Assembly: GCA_016292635.1 (NCBI GenBank) | Contig: JAEDIC010000030.1 | Span: 1 to 17,596, forward strand | DNA: 17,596 bases | Source of the DNA: Clostridia bacterium | GTDB lineage: Bacteria > Bacillota > Clostridia > Christensenellales > CAG-138 | Direction: 5' to 3' | Shown: positions 11,565 through 17,596 of the stretch, one piece after another | Layout of the letters: every line of letters starts with the position of its first letter | How positions within the stretch are numbered: the stretch's first letter is position 1 | Notes under the pieces: model-generated | Told to the model about the DNA's origin: nothing | The model's input: only the letters and a program-made list of their open reading frames with translations | The model's database searches: none | Position numbers and translations under genes: made by a program

Positions 11565-12830
11565 ATGGCTATTCAGGCGCCCAAGGGCACAAAGGACGTT
11601 GTACCTGCCGAGAGCTACAAGTGGCAGTATATCGAGAGCGTCGCGCGCAAGGTCTGCGACGAGTTCGGCTTTAACGAGGTTCGCACCCCGGTTATAGAGC
11701 ATACCGAGCTTTTCCTCAGGGGAGTGGGCGATACCACGGATATAGTCCAAAAGGAAATGTACACCTTTGACGACAAGGGTGGCCGCTCCATAACCCTAAA
11801 GCCCGAGGGAACTGCGGGCACAGGGCGTATGTTCATTGAAAACAGCCTTTTCAACGATCCACAGCCCACAAAGATGTACTATCTCTACTGCCCCGTGTTC
11901 CGCTATGACAAGCCCCAGGCGGGCCGCCTTCGCGAGCATCATCAGTTTGGCGTGGAGGTTTACGGCGCTCCCCGGGCCAGCATAGACGCAGAGTGCATAC
12001 AGCTTGCCATGACCGTGCTTAGCAGGGTGGGCGTAAAGGGTCTCAGCGTCAATATAAACAGCATAGGATGTCCGGATTGTCGGCCAAAGTATAACGAAAG
12101 CCTTAGGGAATACCTCCGCGGCAACTTTGACGGCCTCTGCGAAACCTGCAAAAGCCGCTTTGAAAAGAATCCTCTGCGCATACTGGACTGCAAAGAGGAA
12201 AAGTGCAAGGCCATATGTGCCGGCGCTCCCACCATACTGGACTGCATCTGTGATGATTGTTCTGCCCACTTTGAAGAGCTGAAGGCCTGCTTGGATTGCA
12301 TAGGCGTTGAGTACAAAGTGGATCCCTTCATAGTTCGGGGATTGGATTACTACACCAAAACCGTCTTTGAAATAATCGCCGAAAGCGAAGGCTATACCGG
12401 AACGGTTTGCGGCGGCGGCAGGTATGACGGCCTGTTGGAGCAGCTGGGCGGCCCCAAGCTTCCCGGCATAGGCTTCGGTATGGGCATGGAGCGGCTGCTG
12501 CTTATAGCTGAGCTGTCCGGCGCCCGCATACCCGAACCCCGTCAGGTTGAGGTATACATCGCCGCAATGGGCGAGGAAGCCCGCCGCACAGGCTTTACTC
12601 TTGCATACAGGCTTCGTGAGCAGGGGGTAAAGACGGAATACGATCACGTTGGCCGCAGCTTCAAGGCCCAGTTTAAATACGCAAATAAGATAAAGGCCAG
12701 ATTTGTGGCTATTCTGGGCGAGGACGAGCTGGAGCGGGGCGAGGTAAAGCTTAAGGATATGGAAACCGGGGATGAGGGCTATGTGCCCATACCGTCCCTT
12801 ACCGGCAGGATAAAGCAAATTTTGAAATAA
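11565..12830 (+). CDS. hisS: Histidine-tRNA ligase (HisRS)
   Basis: The 421-residue class II aminoacyl-tRNA synthetase charges tRNA-His. Motif 1 lies around residues 40-68 (TPVIEHTELFLRGVGDTTDI), and LKPEGTAGTGRM follows near 78. Motif 2 is YCPVFRYDKPQAGRLREHHQ (about 108-127). The HisRS-specific RGLDYYTKTVFE is at 258-269 and motif 3, GFGMGMERLLL, at 303-313. A cysteine-rich insertion (CPDC 169-172, CETC 192-195, more Cys up to 232) is common in clostridial HisRS. The C-terminal anticodon-binding domain begins near 325. The start is ATG 11565, preceded by GTGAGGAT. The frame is open further upstream, but that part is the T-box leader. The gene is 16 bases upstream of aspS in a T-box-controlled operon. 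Confidence 0.96.
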   Translation: MAIQAPKGTKDVVPAESYKWQYIESVARKVCDEFGFNEVRTPVIEHTELFLRGVGDTTDIVQKEMYTFDDKGGRSITLKPEGTAGTGRMFIENSLFNDPQPTKMYYLYCPVFRYDKPQAGRLREHHQFGVEVYGAPRASIDAECIQLAMTVLSRVGVKGLSVNINSIGCPDCRPKYNESLREYLRGNFDGLCETCKSRFEKNPLRILDCKEEKCKAICAGAPTILDCICDDCSAHFEELKACLDCIGVEYKVDPFIVRGLDYYTKTVFEIIAESEGYTGTVCGGGRYDGLLEQLGGPKLPGIGFGMGMERLLLIAELSGARIPEPRQVEVYIAAMGEEARRTGFTLAYRLREQGVKTEYDHVGRSFKAQFKYANKIKARFVAILGEDELERGEVKLKDMETGDEGYVPIPSLTGRIKQILK

Positions 12831-12846
12831 AGGAAGGTAAAAAATA

Positions 12847-14643
12847 ATGGCAGAACTTCTTAACGGCTGGAAGCGTACACATTACTGCGGCGACCCCACC
12901 GCCGCGGAAATCGGCAGAGAGATCACCCTCATGGGCTGGGCCGGCACATGGCGCAATCTTGGCGCATTGATTTTTATCGGCCTCAGGGACCGCACCGGCG
13001 TAATGCAGGTGACCTTTGACGAGAGCAAGCTTCCCAAGGAAGTATTCGAAAAAGCGGAAACCATACGCAGCGAGTATGTTATTGCGGTAAAGGGCGTGCT
13101 GGCAAAGCGTGATGAGAACATGATAAATAAAAACATGAGGACCGGTGAGCTTGAGGTCATTGCCAGGGACCTTAAGATACTCAGCGTATCCGAAACTCCT
13201 CCCTTCTATATCGACGACGACGTGAACACCCAGGAGCAGCTGCGCCTGAAGTATCGCTATCTGGACCTGCGCCGTCCCTGTATGCAATACAATATGCTGA
13301 TGCGCAGCAAGATCACCCGCATCGCCCACGATTATTTTGCGGAGCAGGGCTTTATCGAGATAGAGACACCCACCCTCTGCAAGAGCACTCCTGAGGGCGC
13401 CCGTGACTATCTGGTTCCCAGCCGTGTTCAGCCCGGCAAGTTCTATGCCCTGCCCCAAAGCCCACAGATATTTAAGCAGCTGCTCATGCTGTCCGGTTTC
13501 GACAGGTATATGCAGATAGCCCGCTGCTATCGGGACGAGGATCTCCGTGCGGACAGGCAGCCCGAATTCACTCAGATAGACCTTGAGATGTCCTTCGTTG
13601 AGCAGGAGGACGTTATGAGGGTAAACGAGGGATTCATACAGCGCCTTATGAAGGAGACTCTTGATATTGACGTGCCACTGCCTTTGCCCCGCATAACCTG
13701 GCAGGAGGCAATGGACCGTTACGGTTCCGATAAGCCTGACACCCGCTTTGGCCTTGAGTTTATAAATATCACCGACATAGCGGATGGCTGCGGATTCGGC
13801 GCCTTTGCGGACGCCGTTGCTGCGGGCGGCTCCGTGCGCTGCATCAATGTTGAAGGCGGCGTTGATAAGTTTACCCGCAAGCAGATAGATTCCCTTGTTG
13901 AGTATGTTAAGACCTACCGCGCGAAGGGCATGGCATGGATGAGCATGAAGAGCGAGGGAATGCAGTGTTCCTTTGCAAAGTTCCTTACCGAGGAACAGAT
14001 AGCTGCCATCCATGAGCGGGCCAACGCCAAAACGGGCGATCTGCTGCTGTTCATTGCGGACGCAAAGAACGAGGTGGTATACCAGTCTCTGGGCGCCCTG
14101 CGCCTTGAAGTGGGCCGCAGACTGGGCCTTATGGACGAAGACAAGTTCAATTTCCTCTGGGTTGTGGAGTTCCCCCAGTTCGAGTGGAGCGAGGATGACG
14201 GCAGATTCTACGCAATGCACCATCCCTTCACCTCTCCCATGGACGAGGACCTGCCTCTGCTGGACACCGATCAGGGCAAGGTGCGGGCAAAGGCATACGA
14301 TATCGTGCTTAACGGCAACGAGATCGGCGGCGGCTCCATTCGTATCCATTCCCCCGAGGTACAGGAAAAGATGTTTGAAAAGCTGGGCTTCACCAAGGAA
14401 CAGGCATGGGAGCGCTTTGGCTTCCTGATGGGCGCCTTCAAGTACGGTACGCCTCCCCATGGCGGCCTTGCATACGGCCTTGACCGCCTTGCAATGCTCA
14501 TCACCAAGGCCCAGAGCATAAGGGACGTTATCGCCTTCCCCAAGGTACAGACCGCTTCCTGCCTTATGTGCGCCGCACCCGACGTGGTGGAAGACGCTCA
14601 GCTGGAAGAGCTGCATATCGCCACCGTAGTGGAAAAGGAGTAA
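12847..14643 (+). CDS. aspS: Aspartate-tRNA ligase (AspRS), bacterial type
   Basis: The 598-residue class IIb synthetase has the bacterial length and domain order. An N-terminal OB-fold anticodon domain (about residues 1-110) includes the IGLRDRTGVMQVTF strand. The catalytic core starts near 140 with RYLDLRRP, and the flipping loop STPEGARDYLVPSR is at 180-193. Motif 2 is RCYRDEDLRADRQPEFTQID (226-245). The bacterial GAD insertion spans about 300-420. The core resumes with WVVEFPQFEW and ends with motif 3, GLAYGLDRLAML, near 540. It attaches Asp to tRNA-Asp. AAGGAAGG lies upstream. Whether it also charges tRNA-Asn (as in organisms using GatCAB) cannot be told here. The gene is second in the operon behind a T-box that appears to read an Asp codon. 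Confidence 0.96.
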   Translation: MAELLNGWKRTHYCGDPTAAEIGREITLMGWAGTWRNLGALIFIGLRDRTGVMQVTFDESKLPKEVFEKAETIRSEYVIAVKGVLAKRDENMINKNMRTGELEVIARDLKILSVSETPPFYIDDDVNTQEQLRLKYRYLDLRRPCMQYNMLMRSKITRIAHDYFAEQGFIEIETPTLCKSTPEGARDYLVPSRVQPGKFYALPQSPQIFKQLLMLSGFDRYMQIARCYRDEDLRADRQPEFTQIDLEMSFVEQEDVMRVNEGFIQRLMKETLDIDVPLPLPRITWQEAMDRYGSDKPDTRFGLEFINITDIADGCGFGAFADAVAAGGSVRCINVEGGVDKFTRKQIDSLVEYVKTYRAKGMAWMSMKSEGMQCSFAKFLTEEQIAAIHERANAKTGDLLLFIADAKNEVVYQSLGALRLEVGRRLGLMDEDKFNFLWVVEFPQFEWSEDDGRFYAMHHPFTSPMDEDLPLLDTDQGKVRAKAYDIVLNGNEIGGGSIRIHSPEVQEKMFEKLGFTKEQAWERFGFLMGAFKYGTPPHGGLAYGLDRLAMLITKAQSIRDVIAFPKVQTASCLMCAAPDVVEDAQLEELHIATVVEKE

Positions 14644-14647
14644 GCAC

Positions 14648-15079
14648 ATGGCAGAGGGCGAGCTTCGTCAAACCGGCAGGGTGATAGAGCTTAAGAATGA
14701 GCTGGCAGTGGTGCGCTTTCAGCGCAGCGATGCCTGCGGACACTGCAATGCCTGCTTCCATTTCGGCTCCACCGAGGCGGATATCGAGATAGAGAACACC
14801 TGTGATGCGGTGGTGGGGGATATCGTGACTATCGAGCTCCACAGCGGCAGCATGTTTAAGGCCAGCGCCATAGCCTACGGCATACCCCTCATCGGCCTCA
14901 TCGTGGGGGCGGCTCTGGGCAGCCGCATAGGGGATATATATGCGGCAGTGGGCGGCATGCTGCTTTGCGGAGGTACCTTCTTTATACTGAGGGGGCTCAA
15001 TCCCAGATTTGACCGCATGAGGGAATTTAAGCCCCGCATGATAGAAATAGTAGGCCATGAGGACCAGAAGGCCGAATAA
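14648..15079 (+). CDS. RseC/MucC-family membrane protein (SoxR-reducing-system-like)
   Basis: The 143-residue protein has the RseC/MucC layout. It has an N-terminal cytoplasmic region with a cysteine cluster C30-G-H-C33-N-A-C36 inside DACGHCNACFHFG, then a beta-rich stretch with VGDIVTIELHSGSMFKAS (about 56-73). Two membrane helices follow (about 74-93 and 98-118), then a basic tail. In Proteobacteria RseC influences sigma-E control and the SoxR-reducing Rsx/Rnf machinery. In Firmicutes it is usually found with Rnf-type redox genes and its role is not settled. None of those genes is here. Instead the ATG lies four bases after aspS, with AAGGAG inside the last aspS codons, so it is the third gene of the T-box operon. 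Family membership is clear from layout; function is unknown. Confidence 0.8.
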   Translation: MAEGELRQTGRVIELKNELAVVRFQRSDACGHCNACFHFGSTEADIEIENTCDAVVGDIVTIELHSGSMFKASAIAYGIPLIGLIVGAALGSRIGDIYAAVGGMLLCGGTFFILRGLNPRFDRMREFKPRMIEIVGHEDQKAE

Positions 15080-15101
15080 GAATATGGTACAAATAATACC
15101 T

Positions 15102-15137
15102 GTGCGGCGGTTGTAATATCGCCGCACTATATTTATA
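15102..15137 (+). terminator. Terminator of the hisS-aspS-rseC operon
   Basis: GTGCGGCG (15102-15109) pairs with CGCCGCAC (15120-15127) around a 10-base loop. TATATTTATA follows. The tail is not a pure T-run, so efficiency is uncertain. The same bases hold the glyA promoter. Confidence 0.6.
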
Positions 15138-15139
15138 AT
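15111..15139 (+). promoter_or_regulatory. glyA: Likely glyA promoter, nested in the upstream terminator
   Basis: TTGTAA (15111-15116) and a perfect TATAAT (15134-15139) are 17 bases apart. The start would be near 15146 with a 62-base leader. That leader contains a small hairpin, TTCGGCA (15150-15156) with TGCCGAA (15162-15168). Confidence 0.6.
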
Positions 15140-15207
15140 GGATACTTGGTTCGGCAAAATATGCCGAAGAAGATGAAAAACCGGTAAGACAGGAAGTGAC
15201 TTATACA

Positions 15208-16443
15208 ATGATGGATTTTGATACGATTCGCAGGGCTGCGCCGGATGTGGCGGAGGCTATGGAGAGGGAGCTTGTCCGCCAGCGGGACAGTATAGAGCTC
15301 ATCGCCTCGGAAAACTTCGTATCCCCTGCGGTAATGGCCGCAGTGGGCAGCCATCTTACAAATAAATATGCGGAAGGATATCCGAACAAGCGATATTACG
15401 GCGGATGCGCCAATGTGGATATAATCGAGGACATCGCCCGGCAGAAGGCCTGCGAGCTGTTCGGCGCAGAGCACGCCAACGTACAGCCTCACAGCGGCTC
15501 AAATGCCAACATGGCGGCATATTTTGCCTTGCTGGATTACGGCGACAGGATACTTGGAATGGATCTTTCCCACGGGGGGCACCTTACCCACGGCAGCCTG
15601 GTGAATTTTTCCGGAAAGCAGTTCGAGTTTATCTCATACGGACTGAATGCGGATACCGAGACCATAGACTATGACGCGGTAAGGCAAAAGGCCCTTGAAT
15701 GCAGGCCAAGGCTTATTGTGGCGGGAGCTTCCGCCTATCCCCGGGAGATAGACTTTGCGAAATTCCGCAGGATTGCCGATGAAGCGGGCGCGCTGCTCAT
15801 GGTGGACATGGCCCACATTGTCGGTCTTGTTGCGGCGGGACAGCATATGAGCCCCATACCCTATGCGGATGTTGTGACCGCCACTACCCACAAGACACTC
15901 AGAGGCCCAAGGGGCGGCATGATACTATGTAAGCAGCAGTACGCAGCGGCCATTGACAAGGCGGTATTTCCCGGCATACAGGGCGGCCCCCTTATGCACG
16001 TTATCGCCGGCAAGGCCATATGCTTTGAGGAGGCGCTGAAGCCCGGGTTCAGGGAATATCAGAAGCGGATAAAGGCCAACGCAAAAGCGCTGGAGAAAAG
16101 CCTTACGGCAGAAGGGATACGCCTTGTATCCGGCGGAACGGACAACCATCTGCTGCTGGCGGATCTGGGGCCGGACGGCATCAGCGGCAGGGAAGCGGAA
16201 GAGCTGCTGGATAGGGCAAATATCACGGTAAATAAGAATTCCGTGCCAAACGATACCCGAAGCCTGTTCGTTACCAGCGGGCTGCGCATGGGCACCCCCG
16301 CAGCCACCACCCGTGGACTCACGGAGGAGGATTTTGACATTGTGGGCAGGCTTATTGCCCGGGTGATACATGAGAAAGAAGCCGCGCTTGGCGATGTAAG
16401 GGCGGCGGTGGCGGAGATGATCGCAAAATATCCACTTTATTAA
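15208..16443 (+). CDS. glyA: Serine hydroxymethyltransferase
   Basis: The 411-residue fold-type I PLP enzyme interconverts serine plus tetrahydrofolate with glycine plus methylenetetrahydrofolate in the cytoplasm, the main one-carbon entry point. Family marks are IELIASENFVSP near residue 30, TNKYAEGYPNKRYYGG (about 51-66), HSGSNAN, and VDMAHIVGLVAAG. The Schiff-base lysine is K229 in TTTHKTLRGPRGG. The length is normal. The start is set at ATG 15208, with AGGAAG (15191-15196) as its ribosome binding site. A GTG at 15196 in the same frame would add four residues but sits on that site, so it is less likely. It has its own promoter and a strong terminator and so forms a single-gene unit. Confidence 0.95.
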   Translation: MMDFDTIRRAAPDVAEAMERELVRQRDSIELIASENFVSPAVMAAVGSHLTNKYAEGYPNKRYYGGCANVDIIEDIARQKACELFGAEHANVQPHSGSNANMAAYFALLDYGDRILGMDLSHGGHLTHGSLVNFSGKQFEFISYGLNADTETIDYDAVRQKALECRPRLIVAGASAYPREIDFAKFRRIADEAGALLMVDMAHIVGLVAAGQHMSPIPYADVVTATTHKTLRGPRGGMILCKQQYAAAIDKAVFPGIQGGPLMHVIAGKAICFEEALKPGFREYQKRIKANAKALEKSLTAEGIRLVSGGTDNHLLLADLGPDGISGREAEELLDRANITVNKNSVPNDTRSLFVTSGLRMGTPAATTRGLTEEDFDIVGRLIARVIHEKEAALGDVRAAVAEMIAKYPLY

Positions 16444-16465
16444 GAAAAAACTGAAGCCGGCAATA

Positions 16466-16510
16466 CACAAAGCCGTCCATCGTTACGATGGACGGCTTTG
16501 TGCTTTTATT
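16466..16510 (+). terminator. Strong terminator after glyA
   Basis: A perfect 17-bp stem pairs CACAAAGCCGTCCATCG (16466-16482) with 16486-16502 around a three-base loop. CTTTTATT follows on the plus strand. The minus-strand side is not T-rich, so it serves mainly glyA, although it lies beyond the convergent degV gene too. Confidence 0.9.
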
Positions 16511-16518
16511 GAGATTAG

Positions 16519-17373
16519 CTATGATTCACATTCGCAGCCCAACAGCAGGCCGCCCCGTTCTGCATAATAGCTGCAGAGGCCCCGTGCGGGATAGAGGGAA
16601 ATATCCGCATTGGGAAATTCCGCCAGTATAGCATCCTTTACGGACCGGGCAAATTCAGGACTTTCCACATAGGATATGGCAAGACGGCCGCCTTTGTATA
16701 AGGCATCTTTCAGGTGATTGATGAGGGCCAGTTTGGCCTTCACCTTACCCCGAACCTTTGTTAGCACTTCCAGCGTGCCCTCCGTGCTTGCGGTGCCTAT
16801 GAGCCGCATACCCAGCATCTCAACCGCGGAGGCGGTCAGCTTGCTTACCCGTCCGTTCTGAGCAAGACAATGAAGGGACTCCAGCACGAAGAAGAGGCGT
16901 GTGCTCTTAAGGTAGTCCTTTGCCTTTTCGCATATTTCTTCAAAGGGAAGATGCTCCTTTACCATAGAGGCTATCTTTTCCACAAAAAGCCGCATTTCAG
17001 GGCCGGTGGAGAGGGTATCGAACACGCATATTTTGGCATTCGGGTGGGATTGAAGGTGTATATCCCTTGCGGCACAGGCAGCGTTGTATGTGCCGGAAAG
17101 GCCGCTGGTGATGGTGGCGATATACTACAGCTCATCCGCTCCTTCAAACTCACGGAGCCACTGTTCCACGCCGGGACAGGCGGTGTATGAGCGTCCCTTG
17201 TAGGCCATAAGGGCATCCAGCATAGCGTTGGTATCCAGCGTCTCGTTGTCAATATAGTCTATATTGCCGGCAGATATGGTGAGGGGTACGGAGGCGTAGT
17301 CAATTCCTTCCAGGGACAGCAGGTCGCAGGAGGAATCAGCCAGAAGCTTTACTTTTTTTACAACCTGAGTCAT
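16519..17373 (-). pseudogene. DegV-family protein gene interrupted by an in-frame TAG
   Basis: The full frame is 284 residues, the normal length of DegV (FakB-like) fatty-acid-binding proteins, which present fatty acids to FakA kinase for phosphorylation. The N-terminal lobe has KLLADSSCDLLSLEG (about residues 8-22) and a YTACPGVEQWL motif near 62-72. The C-terminal lobe has ITSGLSGTYNAA (about 88-99), FDTLSTGPEM and a late RLAISYVES segment. Codon 83 (17127-17125) is TAG, directly after GADEL and before YIATITSG. Reading continues in the same frame with conserved sequence to the normal stop (also TAG) at 16519. There is no frameshift, and no credible ribosome binding site for a separate downstream start was seen. 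It is therefore a recent nonsense mutation, a read-through codon or a sequencing error. ATG 17373 follows GAAAGG. Confidence 0.8.
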
Positions 17374-17408
17374 TATGTATGCCTTTCGTTCTTTATGTAT
17401 TTTGGGGT

Positions 17409-17437
17409 ATTTTAGCACTATTTTAACCCAATAGCAA
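17409..17437 (-). promoter_or_regulatory. Promoter of the degV gene
   Basis: On the minus strand TTGCTA (17437-17432) and TAAAAT (17414-17409) are separated by 17 bases, giving a leader of about 30 bases. An intact promoter suggests the gene is still transcribed despite the internal TAG. Confidence 0.65.
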
Positions 17438-17474
17438 CAAATGACAAAAAATGTTTCAATTTATTTAATTAAAT

Positions 17475-17521
17475 GAAAAAATGATTAAAAAACGGAAGCC
17501 GCTGTATAAGCGGCTTCCGTT
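17475..17521 (-). terminator. Terminator of a minus-strand gene beyond the right edge
   Basis: AACGGAAGCCGCT (17491-17503) pairs with AGCGGCTTCCGTT (17509-17521). On the minus strand TTTTTTAATCATTTTTTC follows. It must end a transcript that enters from the right, since no gene in the window precedes it on that strand. Confidence 0.8.
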
Positions 17522-17537
17522 GCAGTCTGCCAAAAAA

Positions 17538-17571
17538 ACCTGGGGGGTTCGGGGGCCGCAGCCCCCGGAGG
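17538..17571. repeat. GC-rich palindromic stretch near the right edge
   Basis: CGGGGGC (17550-17556) pairs with GCCCCCG (17561-17567) around CGCA, flanked by runs of G and C in an otherwise AT-rich spacer. Such short GC-rich palindromes are often dispersed intergenic repeats in clostridial genomes; that identity is an inference. Confidence 0.35.
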
Positions 17572-17596
17572 CTTCAATCGGATTTGGCGACATGTG

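Noticed and set aside
12799..14649. 616-codon open frame on the minus strand opposite aspS
   Set aside because: It is the antisense shadow of a clearly conserved gene: no ribosome binding site, no family motifs, low-complexity composition.
15196..15207. GTG start giving four more residues to GlyA
   Set aside because: The GTG overlaps the AGGAAG sequence that serves as ribosome binding site for ATG 15208.
17125..17127. TAG as a reassigned sense codon in this genome
   Set aside because: TAG properly ends DUF2461, the oxidoreductase beta subunit, the GntR regulator and the degV frame itself.

Overview
The window looks like the chromosome of an anaerobic, Gram-positive member of the Clostridia (Bacillota) with a moderate to high GC content. 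The evidence is consensus vegetative promoters with AAGGAGG-type ribosome binding sites, a T-box riboswitch in front of hisS-aspS, ferredoxin-dependent 2-oxoacid chemistry, phosphotransbutyrylase and butyrate kinase, a DegV-family gene, and tRNA genes that encode CCA. TAA, TAG and TGA all end intact genes here, so the genetic code is standard.

Layout. Positions 1-502 (-) hold the start of a secreted protein with a Pro/Thr/Val/Glu decapeptide repeat that runs off the left edge. Positions 681-2235 (+) hold an EamA-type transporter overlapping a DUF2461 gene. Positions 2330-2578 (+) are a complete tRNA unit: promoter, tRNA-Gly(GCC), tRNA-Lys(CTT), terminator. Positions 2665-3852 (-) encode a PLP aminotransferase. 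Positions 3964-9266 (-) are a seven-gene operon in the order ptb, buk, P-loop ATPase, ferredoxin, then the alpha, beta and gamma subunits of a 2-oxoacid:ferredoxin oxidoreductase. A consensus promoter lies upstream, with four 10-bp phased repeats over the predicted start site. A FadR-type GntR regulator is divergent at 9511-10188 (+). Positions 10442-11107 (-) are a six-gene tRNA array (transcription order Arg-His-Gln-Lys-Leu-Gly) with its own promoter and terminator. Positions 11244-15079 (+) carry a T-box leader, hisS, aspS and an RseC/MucC-like gene, followed by glyA (15208-16443, +). Positions 16519-17373 (-) hold a degV gene interrupted by an in-frame TAG. The right edge has a terminator for an unseen minus-strand gene.

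How the genes may work together. The central block reads as an amino-acid fermentation module. An aminotransferase makes 2-oxoacids. The oxidoreductase with its ferredoxin subunit converts them to acyl-CoA plus CO2 and reduced ferredoxin. Ptb makes acyl phosphate, and Buk makes ATP plus a (probably branched) short-chain acid. The divergent GntR regulator is the obvious candidate controller. The right half is translation and one-carbon housekeeping. The least explained points are the P-loop ATPase inside the fermentation operon, the phased repeats at its promoter, the Asp (not His) specifier in the hisS-first T-box, and the amber codon in degV.
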